Shown piece after piece: positions 54,780-64,000 of a stretch of 64,000 nt of DNA. The stretch is from assembly GCA_030704615.1 (NCBI GenBank), contig CM060732.1:70041053-70105052 (forward strand), given 5' to 3'. Below the pieces are notes generated by a model. The model was not told the DNA's origin and did not search any database. It saw only the letters and a program-made list of their open reading frames with translations. The position numbers and the translations under genes are program-made. Every line of letters begins with the position of its first letter. The stretch's first letter is position 1. The DNA is from Takakia lepidozioides. Its lineage: Eukaryota; Streptophyta; Takakiopsida; Takakiales; Takakiaceae.

Positions 54780-57270
54780 GAATAGCAAGTTCGGGTATGT
54801 CGACAAATATCTTGGGTTGTATAGATTGGTTATTTTGTTTGACTGTTTATTAAATATTTGATTCATGCCAATCTCAAGGTTGTGACCAAGTCATTTTTCA
54901 AGCTTTATCTTGAGTGTGTTGTTGGATGCAAAAAACCGCCCATAGGCTCCATTTTTAATCAAACAATGATGGACTAATTTTTTATGAATATATTGTTAAT
55001 TTTTTGAGTAAAACTACAAGAGTTGAGTACTATGTTGGAAAAATCTAATGACATTCAATGCACTGAGAAATAATTTATAGTTTTATGTTTGAGCAAATCA
55101 AGTACAAGCTTCATCGCACCTGATTTGGAAATGAGGGTCCATCGGCTCGACGTCTTTGAACTGGAGTTGATACTTGACGTGTTGTGAGTCGCTTCATCAC
55201 AACAACAAAATCCAACTTAATGTTGAAAGATGACTTTGACAACACTTGTGGATGGATCTCGAGTACATATTTATGAATATCCCTTGATGTCTTCCCAATT
55301 CAAACATGAACTATGTGTCTTTGATGGGCTTGTAACAACCATAAGTTATAGTTTGATTGATTTAAATCACTCTGTTGGAATGTTGTCTCATAATCCGTAA
55401 AATATGTTGGCTCAAATCTCGACAAATCTGGAGGCCCAAATGGATCAAAACCTTGCGCCTGTTAGCTCAACTTTGCATGCAAACCAAAATACAACAACAC
55501 TTGTTAGTTTCATGTCACTTCACCATCATATCTGTTGAAGGATTGGGTTCTTCATACGGTGTACACTATGGTAGTATTGTGCTCTTTCTGGAGTATCTCT
55601 TCTATGTCGAGAGCTTGTGATTGAATAATGATGCTTTGCTGCTTGCTTGTGGTGCTATTAAGCCGAGGTATTCTGGGGATCCTAGTTTCTAGATAGTTAT
55701 GGAATACCAAACATGGTTTATAATGCATTTTGCACATGAGATTATCCTTAGAGTTAGACATTTAGTATCTTGATCAAGAATGTATATAGTCACCTGATAT
55801 ATATTAGTTAGAAACCCCACTATTGTGAAGCACCATATTTGTAAGGTTGTTATGAATGTGTTTAAAGTTCATCAATAAGTATTTTGGATCACTACCGGTA
55901 CATCTCCAACCTCAACAAGGTACAAAGAATTGGTTCCCTTCTGCGCGGTTGGTGTTACCTTTTTTTTTCTGGTGTGGTAGACACCGTGGTGTGACTACCT
56001 CGTCATCACCACCAATGAGACACACCTCATGGATAATGCCGCATGCCTCCGATTCAAAACCTCGAATACAAACAAAGTAGATCAACCTCCAATCAACGTC
56101 TCGAAAAACATACATATAAATTTCAATACAATCAAGATATAAGAATGCACTCATAAGACGTTGTTTGCTGTTACCCTTATGGCCATTGACCCCGCGCTCA
56201 GTTTGAGCGGAACACAAAGGGCCAGAACCAACCTTTGTCAGGGGCTGACGCCGGTAGTAAGACTTACCTAGATACAAACAATTGATTCGGGTTTTCTAGA
56301 TATCCCCTAGAAAACAGACTTCATGGCCTCTTGCCATCGTTCATCTGTGGTTGTTTCCCTATAAGATTGGGGCTCCTTAGGCAAGTCGATAGAACTTACA
56401 ATGTAATCATTTAGCTTGATTGGAAATTTGGTGATTCTGCCTCTTTCCTTTTCGCAAAATCACTGTCACTGTTGTGCTATTTGATGGAATATAGATGAAA
56501 GACAAAAAGGTTTATGACAAAGCAAACTAGATATGCAATGACCTACAATTTTATTGATAGGTTGCACTATTGAGTAGAGAAAAAAATCACATAAAAAATT
56601 TTATATGAGAGAGAGAAAACAAATATGATGTCTAAGAGAGAGAATGTCCTTACAATTATATCATCTTTACGAGTGCAAGCTTCCTTCAAATATCTATTGA
56701 CCGCATCATTATGTATTCAATATTACAATCTTCATATGCAAGGGTCTAGCTCTTCAAACATTTTTGGCACTTGGACTTATAGATCTACACAATAACTTGC
56801 AACTTGCAAGATGCCAATCGTGTGAGTCTTTCTAAGTTAATGCATACGGAACAAGAAAAAATCTATCCGCTTCAAATTAGTCAGAATGATAAGATAAAAA
56901 ATATATTCAATATGATGTCATGGACGATCAATCACCATCTAGAAAATGTCTATTTACGATTAATCATGATGTAATAGTCATCTATTGGGACCTACTCAGA
57001 CACGTCAATTGGGACCTACTCAGACACGTCAATAGGAGGAGGGTAGGAGGAGGGAGATGGGTTGTCATTTGTGCCTTAGCAAACCACGCTACCATTTGGG
57101 CACAACATTACAATGCCCAAGGGATGCATCCCATGACACCTACCATATCACAAATTACAATGTTGTTATTCTCATGAGGGTACATGTTTCCTATGTCATT
57201 TGTATATTTAATTTGTGGATGAATGTCGACCTTAAAATAAAGTCTATGAATGAATTTTCTTAGTTTTAAG
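54780..57270. other. AT-rich region upstream of the protease gene
   Basis: The missing first exon and promoter of the protease gene should lie here; a splice donor GTGAGTG at ~54,782 (minus) hints at a small exon. A 26-bp tandem duplication (TTGGGACCTACTCAGACACG) is at 56,983-57,035. No other gene. Confidence 0.35.
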
Positions 57271-57272
57271 GA

Positions 57273-57880
57273 AATATGCGTCATTAAAATTTTATTGATA
57301 AAAAGGGAAAAAATAAACCCTTGAGGATGGATGAGCCCAAGAGAAAGACCGGCCATGCTATTAGCATCTCATTATGCCATAAAAATTTACATATGAATAA
57401 AAACGGAAAAACAATAACACTTTTTCATTTGATTACTAGGCCTTGTCCCTTCAAAATTAATAATTTAAAAATGTGTCTTTCTTCCCTTCCTTTGGGCGGA
57501 GTCTGTCCTTTAGCCTGAATGTGCTTGCCGTCTCAAGGTCCCAAAGCAATAGCAGATCCAACGGAATACATTCAACGGGTGAACGGATGGTTGCCCATCC
57601 AAATCATTAAATATGCGTCATTAAAATTTTATTGATAAAAAGGGAAAAAATAAACCCTTGAGGATGGGTGAGCCCAAGAGAAAGACCGACCATGCTATTA
57701 GCATCTCATTATGCCATAAAAATTTACATATGAATAAAAATGGAAAAACAATAACACTTTTTCATTTGATTACTAGGTCTTGTCCCTTTCTTCAAAACTA
57801 ATAATTTAAAAATGTATCTTCTTCCCTTCATTTGGGCGGAGTCTATCCCTTTAGCCTGAATGTGCTTGCCGTAACGGAAT
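57273..57880. repeat. 336-bp direct duplication
   Basis: GCGTCATTAAAATTTTATTG recurs at 57,279 and 57,615, and the following ~240 bp (AAACCCTTGAGGATGG, TATTAGCATCTCATTATGCC, AACACTTTTTCATTTG, TTTGGGCGGAGTCT) is nearly identical in both copies. Offset 336 bp. Confidence 0.88.
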
Positions 57881-58245
57881 ACATTCAACGGGTGAACGGA
57901 TGGTTGCCCATCCAAATCATTTTTGTTTGCTTCCAAACTTTGCCAGTACGTTCCAAGCACCCTCTCACAGGTCCCCGACTAATATGAGATCAATCGAAAT
58001 TCATTCGATGGCTCAACGGATGGTTGGCCATCGAAATGATTTTGGTTCGCTTTGAGACTTGGCCACTATGTTCAATGTACCATGTAAGAGGCCCCAAAGT
58101 AATATGAGATCAATCGAAATTTGTTCAATGGGCCAACGGATGGTTGCCCACCCAAATGATTTTCGTTCGCTTTGAAACTTGGCCAGTGTGTTCATTGTAC
58201 CCTCTGATACGTCCCAGTGTAATATGAGATCAATCGAAATTATTT
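57865..58245. repeat. 120-bp tandem repeat
   Basis: AATATGAGATCAATCGAAAT starts at 57,981, 58,101 and 58,221, an exact 120-bp period. Each unit also has AACGGATGGTTG-CCA, AAATGATTTT, CGCTTTGA-ACTTGGCCA and a TGTTC-TGTACC block. A partial first unit precedes at 57,870. Confidence 0.9.
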
Positions 58246-59440
58246 TGTGCTTTGAGAACTTTGTGGGTATGTTCGTAGAAAGATCATAGATTTTGTGAAA
58301 TGATTATGAAATACGCAGGGACCAGGCGAAATTTGTTTGGAAGACGACCGTTCGTAACTCGTTATAACTTATTGGTTTACATCAATTTTCCTTGTTCTCC
58401 AGCTTTCGGAGTTCATTGCAAATACCCACATACACGTCATGACCAAATATGACACCATTGTAAATTTGTTTATAGGGTGAACCGCTTCTTCTCCATCACA
58501 CGAGTATAAATGTAAAAAAAACGCTGCTCATGCAATTGAAATTAGCAGGTGCCGCATATGTGCATTGTGTATTAACAAAATTGGTGATATACGAAAATGA
58601 CGAAATGCTATCACTGTGTTTTCCAACAATATTCAAGGTATAACAAAAATGCACATTGTATATGTACTACGCGGCCAAAATGCCCCCCAAAAAAAGTGTT
58701 CTCTTCGTTCACTATTGCATAACTCTCTATGAAGAATGCATGAAATTGAACACAAATCAAGTTTGGAGTGCAAAACAGGGAAGAAACTGTGGTTTTGGGT
58801 CCAAATGAATTATGTTCCCTCCCAAATTTGGCATGTACATTGCATATGGCTACATTACACGCCCTATTAAAAAACGGAATGAAAAAAAAATCTTGAGCAC
58901 GCGAAACACAGTTTAATTTGAAAAAGGTTATTTCTCCTCTTATTACAATTAAGGGGCCTGACGGACATGACCCTAGATTTTATGCCCATAGAGTTCTCTA
59001 GTTGGCATGGTTCATAGCTTGTTGTGTGTGGAGCGACCATGACAGATTTTTACGTCGGCCATAGTGGTTGTTTGGTAAGGTTCCCCATGATTGTTTTGCC
59101 TTATGGCCATGACAAGGTTATTTTTGTCTTTTTGTTTTTTAATGTATAAATAAAAGGGGTTGGAGGCCCTATATCAATATATGAATTAAGACGATTTGTT
59201 TTGTTTTGTTTTGTTTTGTTTTGTCTCGTATCATATTAAAGAGACATGGAAAAAGTAACCATGTGATAAGGCCGTAAAGGTGATTACGTCAAAAAAAATG
59301 ATCGGGTCATACCCAATACTGTCCTCATTAGGGATAAGCTTTAGAGTACAGCTAGAGCCGATTCATTGGTTGTGAAATCGTAAGGGGAAGAGGCTCTTAT
59401 TTACGCTAGCTTCGGTTGGCGTCATATATATATATCAATA
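58246..59440. other. AT-rich stretch with (TTTTG)n microsatellite
   Basis: No gene. (TTTTG)n at about 59,190-59,225 follows ATATCAATATATGAATTAAGAC; the same arrangement recurs at 59,430-59,480, which suggests a small repeat family with this tail. Confidence 0.5.
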
Positions 59441-59444
59441 TATG

Positions 59445-61130
59445 AATCGAGACGTTTGTTTTGTTTTGTTTTGTTTTGTGGTGTGGTGTCGTTGAGATCT
59501 CCCAAACCGCGGGGCCCAAGCGCGGGTGCTTGGTGTTGTTGGAAAGCCCTCGGTGAGGAGGGGTGCACCGGCTTGGTCTCAGGATTTTTGGACAAGCGGT
59601 GAGGGAGAAGTGGAATTCCAAATCCTTTTGGTCGCTGGAAATTCACAAAAAACTAGGGTAGCCTGTGTCATTGGCCCAAGTTTCCAGTGCTATCTAAGCC
59701 CAAGTGTAATCTCCTATGTATCCAAGTGCGTCTCCTATGTCGAGGCCCAAGTGTCCAGTCCATCTAAGCCCAAGTGCAATCTCCTATGTATCCAAGTGCG
59801 TCTCCTATGTCGAGGCCCAAGTGCGACCTCTAGGGTAGCATGTGCCGTTGGCCCATGTCCGGTGTCATCTAAGCCCAAGTGTAAGATCTCCTATGTATAT
59901 ATATATCCTAGTGCGTCCCCTATGTCAAGGCCCAAGTGTGACCTCCAGGGTGGCATGTGTCGTTGGCCCATGTGTGAAGAATCGAAATCTAAGACCCAAT
60001 GCGTCTCCTATGTGTGAACTAATATGTAATAATCCATGTAACCAAAGGCGTCTCCCATGTGCAGCTCCTATGTCGAGGCCCATCTAAGCCCAAGCGCAAT
60101 CTTCTATGTATCCAAGTGCATCTCCCATGTAGAGGCCCAAGTGTCTAGTGTCATCTAAGCCCAAGTGCAATCTCCTATGTATCCAAGGGCGTCTCCCATG
60201 TGCATCTCCTATCTCCTATATATCCAAGTTCGTCTCCCATGTCAAGGCCCCATTTTTTTTTTCATGAATTTATTGAGTAGTAATATCCAATCATTATTGA
60301 TATATCTCCCGTCTCTAGGATAGCATGTGCCATTGGCCCAAGTGTCCCATGTCATCTAAGTCCAAGTGCATCAATATATGAAGCAAGCCAATATCTAATC
60401 ATTTTTTTTTCCCATAGAGCCTACGACCAGATTTGAACCGCAAAACTTTCCCTTGATATCTCTCTTGTCGAGGCTCCAACCATTGTCCCACTTTGCTATT
60501 TTTCCCGAATTTCCAGCGACCCAAAGTACTTGAAATTCCACATCTCCCACACCGCATGTCCAAAATTCATGAGACCAAGCCCCTGCACCCCTCCTCAAGG
60601 ACGGCTTTCCAAGGGTACCAAGCACCAGGGCTGGGGCCTTGCCATTTGGGACATCTCAACAAACGTCTCGCTTCATATATTGACTAGGGTAGCATGTGTC
60701 GTTGGCCCAAGTGTCCAGTGTCATCTAAACCCAAGTGGAAGATCTTGTATCCGAGTGCGTCTCCTATGTCGAGGCCCAAGTGCGACCTCTAGTGTAGCCT
60801 ATGCGATTGGCCCATGTGTGAAGAATTGAAATCTAAGACCAAGTGCAATTTCCTAGGTATCCTAGTGTGTCTCCGATGTGGAGGCCCATCTAAGCTCAAT
60901 TGTAATCTTCTATTCATGTATCCTAGTGCATCCCCCATGTAGGGCCCAAGTGTCTGGTGTCTTCTAAGCTCAAGTGCAATTCTTCTATTCATGTATCCAA
61001 GTGCATCTCCCATGTAGAGGCCTAAGTACTTCTCCCATGTCAAGGCCTAATTCATTTTTTTCCATGAATTTATTGAGTAATAATATATCTAATCATTATT
61101 GATATATCTCTTGTGGAGGCTCCAATCATT
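59445..61130. repeat. Dispersed repeat family: inverted copies around TCTCCTATGTATCCAAGTG tandem units
   Basis: 59,445-59,650 is the inverted form of the unit at 60,535-60,690 and 44,860-45,070 (minus: GAGATCTCCCAAACCGC, CGGGTGCTTGGTG, GGAAAGCCCTC). Between and after them run many degenerate ~60-bp units with TCTAAGCCCAAGTGCAATCT, CCTATGTATCCAAGTGCGTC and TATGTCGAGGCCCAAGTG. No coding content. Confidence 0.8.
60398..60500 (-). mobile_element. tRNA-derived SINE
   Basis: Minus strand: A box AATAGCAAAGTGGGACAATG (~60,498-60,479), B box GCGGTTCAAATCTGG (~60,446-60,432), ending in TATGGG and an A-rich tail (plus-strand T-run at ~60,401). Promoter boxes are well spaced. Truncated relatives with CTCTTGTGGAGGCTCCAA and ATCTAATCATTATTGATATA lie at 60,280-60,310 and 61,078-61,135. 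Confidence 0.6.
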
Positions 61131-61364
61131 GGCCCAAGTGCAACCTCCAGTGTCCAAGCGACCCCAACTTAGGCAGTTTGCCCTAATGCCTTGAAGGTAG
61201 TTTCGGAAGTAGGTCCCCTGTTTGGGAAAAAATCTTTTCAGGAGCCCTGATGGACTCTTGGGTGAAGCCGTGTTAACCGCAATAAATAGGCTTGGAAGAC
61301 AATTAGATATGACTAGTTATATGACAAAGGTTTTGCCCTATAAGTGGAAGCAACGACGCAATGG

Positions 61365-61505
61365 CGTGAGCGTACGCTCACGCCAGCTGACGTGGCGTGA
61401 GCGTCATGTCAGCATGTTGATGTGGCGGTAAATGATGGCATGGCACTGTCCGTCATCTGCCACGTCAGCATTAACATGCGCCGCCTATAACCGTGGATGG
61501 TCCTA
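61365..61505. repeat. GTGAGCG / GCTCACGCCA repeat, copy 3
   Basis: GCGTGAGCGTACGCTCACGC is a perfect 20-bp palindrome. It is followed by GACGTGGCGTGAGCGTCA, GCCACGTCAGC and TATAACCGTGG. Related to copies at 23.3 and 31.2 kb. Confidence 0.6.
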
Positions 61506-61918
61506 TGACCGTGGAATTAATGCAGGGAATCTTGCCGAAATAGAATCAAGACGAGCGTTGAGGCCTACAATTGCAGCATCCAACATTGTGCAATTACAAA
61601 TGCTTGTTTCACTTTTACAATTACGAGGACGACAAAATATCCTCACAAAGTGTGCGCCATAAAGGCTGCCACGGGAAGACCTTCCTCCCTCCTCAAATAA
61701 CAATGAGAGTTAGGATCATCTTCAAAAGATGATTGTAGTGCATAGCGACAGCAAGACATGTAGACTTCGAACGGTGCAATGACAAATGTGCACTACCTAA
61801 AAGTTGTCACTCAGAGCTCACTCCGTATAGTTGGAGGCCATATCATTGCACAACCGACGAATTGATGTGAATTACACATTTCAAATCATGGTCATCCACA
61901 TACCACATTACATAGTTC
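61506..61918. other. Stretch with no supported gene
   Basis: No reading frame or repeat is convincing. Confidence 0.4.
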
Positions 61919-61921
61919 ATG

Positions 61922-63281
61922 CTACCCATGTGTTGTATCCCGCTGCAAAAGAGTATCGACCTCGTTGAAACTCATAGTGGCATGGTGAATGAAGTTGTCA
62001 CGTTTGGGATCGCAAACCATCCTCCTCAAAAATATGAAATACAAATGTTTGCAGGGTATGAATTTACCTCTCTTGCCCAATATGCTATCATGCTCGTACA
62101 AGTCCATGGAATTGTTCGAATAGTACATTGTCATGATTTGTCCCAAAGGTTGCATCACATGCAACGATACGGTCATGTCCTAGTTCCAGCATTCGTCGTT
62201 TCTGCCACGGAGTCTGTATGCCAATAGTGAATGTCAAATCTCCATCAAAATGCTCGAATGTTGGCTCTAATTTCTCCTCTTGATAGAAAAAAACGGACGG
62301 ATTCTGCACTCTCCACATGCGCACACTCTCTGCATCATCGGCGTGCTTTTTGAAGGTTTGCCATGCACGTTTCTCGGCAAGGTTGCGAACATCTTGCTCC
62401 AACAAGAAATCATCGCGGGGTCCATGCATCGCCCAAACCGGTGTTGTTCATCACGTGCTCTTTATGCTCCATCATGATTTGGGCGACCGACAGGCCTCGG
62501 CACAAACACTCGACGACCCAGGCTTTCAATTCCTCACTAATGTGTGGTGCATAGGCGTGGCGGGTGTTCCTGAACTCTGCGGACTTCCCATGCGAGGGTT
62601 TCCCTTGCGCATCTGTATGCTCCATGTTGTTGTAGTACGTGATGACATAGATGTCAGGGGCGAGATAACATTGCTGGACCTTGAAACAGCATTGGCAACC
62701 ACGTTTGTAAGACTCTCCATACTCCGACTTCTTTCTCTTTGGGCCTTTATGAGGGCAAGATGTTCCAGCACCCACAAGAGGTCCTCCACGCTTCTGTGTG
62801 CGCTTGTCATTAGGACTGTAGCAGCATTGATACCTGGATAGAAAATTCTGAAATGGATATCCAACGACTTGAGGAAGCATAAAATCAGAGAACTCGTGAA
62901 ACAAAAAATGGCAACGGACATGCAATGAAACGTCAAAAGGACTGAGGATGGTGCACACATAATATTGGACAGAAATGTGTTGGCTCTGGGTGCTTTTTGC
63001 GAGCCGGGTTCCACTTTAGAATGGACATTCACCCAAAACTGAGTGGGGTAGTCCTCCAAACTCTCCTCTCCCAGGACGAAGTCACCAACTCTATCCCAAG
63101 GTATGCAGACATTTTCAACATTCACTCGCACACCCATAAACCCATATTGTGTCTCAGTCTTCCAATGGAGATCCTTCCTGTTGAAGGGTCTTGGTTTTGC
63201 TGTTTGCAAACATTGTCGAAGAGGCCGTATAAGCGGGCTTTCCGTGATCAGTACATCATCAGGTTTTGCTTCCACGTCCAT
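61922..63281 (-). pseudogene. MULE transposase of a second family, catalytic core deleted
   Basis: Read right to left: N-terminal RPFNRKDLHWKTETQYGFMG, YPTQFWVNVHSKVEPGSQKA; a Lys-rich stretch; a zinc-finger-like CQCCFKVQQC...YNNMEHTD (GCM1/FLYWCH-like); YAPHISEELKAWVVECLCRG; after a shift near 62,430 DDFLLEQDVRNLAEKRAWQT, VFFYQEEKLEPTF; then LGHDRIVACDATFGTN with the first catalytic Asp. About 30 nt later the frame jumps to RGKFIPCKHLYFIFLRRM, the end of a SWIM finger, and MSFNEVDTLLQRD. The second Asp, CxxH and Glu regions are absent, so it is a non-autonomous deletion derivative. Confidence 0.78.
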
Positions 63282-64000
63282 GCCCTATACAGTACAAAAG
63301 ATACGCTTCTGAACATGCAAGAAACGCGCCGCAGTACAAGACACGATCGACAACGTGCCAGGAGAACAGTGCGTACGTTCGCGGCTGCTGGCAAGTGGCA
63401 GGCGGTAGGGATGCAGGTTTGAATTGCAGCCCTAAAAATGGAGGGCTCGGATGGGTTATGGGAATAGACGGTGGCGATCCTGCGCCGTCATCGGACTGGA
63501 TGGTAGGGGACTGGCTAGCGGACTGGCGGACTGGCAGACTGCGGACTGGCGGATTGGAGGGCAGCGGACTCATGGGCGGGGGACTGGCCGCGCGGCGGAC
63601 GGGGGCGCGGGCGCAGTTGCTGCAGCCGCGCCCGCGGCTGGGTGACGCTGGGGAGCCAGGCGTCTGTGCGCGGGGCCCACCGGCCACATCGCACGTGCCC
63701 ATTGAAGACCCTATTATCTTAAAATGAGAGGCGTAGTGGAGACGGGGTTTCACATATTTTCACCAATAATACCCATCAGAACATGCTCCAAGTAATGAAG
63801 TCTCTTCCAGCATCTCTTCCAGCAGTCTTTAGCTCAATCTTGCACACAAACTTGGTGGCAGTGTGACTACTGCCACATGTGCGAAGGTTCTGGCTTATGC
63901 AGATTGGTGTCCCAGGGGGTGTGCTGATTACCCCCGTAGTGCCAAGCTTCTGCTTCAGTGGGCAAGGGCCAATTCCTCATCTGATCCACATTGCCCAAGA
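63282..64000. other. GC-rich stretch with GGACTGGC repeats
   Basis: 63,500-63,600 has repeated GGACTGGCGGACTGGCAGACT-type short repeats, followed by CpG-rich sequence. Open frames on both strands here are low-complexity and not supported. 63,730-64,000 shows nothing recognisable. Confidence 0.4.

Noticed and set aside
63259-63753. 164-codon minus-strand ORF in GC-rich sequence
   Set aside because: Low-complexity Pro/Ser/Arg translation of short GGACTGGC repeats without family resemblance.

Overview
The window looks like transposon-dense nuclear DNA of a streptophyte, most likely a charophyte green alga (Chara-like). The evidence is a plant-type receptor kinase fragment, plant-type COX5b and TMEM14/FAX reading frames, a plant A1 aspartyl protease gene with spliceosomal introns, tRNA-derived SINEs, and a Ty3/gypsy element carrying a cytosine-5 DNA methyltransferase, a combination already reported from charophytes. 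There are no bacterial operons, rRNA genes or CRISPR arrays. The species name is inference.

Layout. 1-2.7 kb: a GC-rich tandem array of 53-bp palindromic units in two opposed blocks, then a 285-bp repeat in three copies. 2.9-6.5 kb (+): an essentially intact MULE-type transposase gene with one 86-nt intron. 6.7-7.7 kb: short tandem repeats and a SINE tail. 7.75-9.06 kb (-): a decayed ORF with a chromodomain followed by an adenine-methyltransferase-like domain. 9.2-9.9 kb (+): two exons of a receptor-like kinase. 10.3-22.8 kb (+): a 12.4-kb gypsy LTR retrotransposon in the order LTR, COX5b pseudogene, TMEM14/FAX ORF, unknown ORF, Gag, protease, C5-DNA methyltransferase, UAG, RT, RNase H, integrase, PHD finger, LTR. 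24.4 kb: a SINE with a 12-bp target duplication. 25.5-27.7 kb (-): a hAT transposase pseudogene. 28.07-29.3 kb: about 25 GCGACCGCC/GGCGGTCGC hairpins. 29.7-31.2 kb (+): the 3' end of a second PHD-type gypsy element. 31.9-37.1 kb (-): an intron-containing, frameshifted gene with a ParB-like domain and a beta-class DNA amino-methyltransferase domain. 37.9-41.0 kb (+): a decayed second copy of the MULE family. 40.9-42.8 kb (-): an unrecognised repeat-associated ORF. 45.5-46.1 kb: a long foldback. 46.1-46.8 kb (-): a kinase pseudogene. 47.0-48.7 kb (+): a second hAT pseudogene. 49.4-54.7 kb (-): an aspartyl protease gene with a MITE in an intron. 57-61 kb: tandem and dispersed repeats. 61.9-63.3 kb (-): a different MULE with a deleted catalytic core.

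The main theme is DNA-methylation enzymes paired with chromatin readers in mobile or probably mobile DNA: C5-methyltransferase with a PHD finger in the gypsy element, and adenine-methyltransferase-like with a chromodomain at 8 kb. A ParB-like plus amino-methyltransferase gene lies at 32-37 kb. The gypsy element also carries two captured intronless host reading frames, and the stop codon between its methyltransferase and its reverse transcriptase lies in an exact UAG-CARYYA readthrough context. Most elements carry single-nucleotide frameshifts, so they are either decaying copies or partly affected by sequencing indels.
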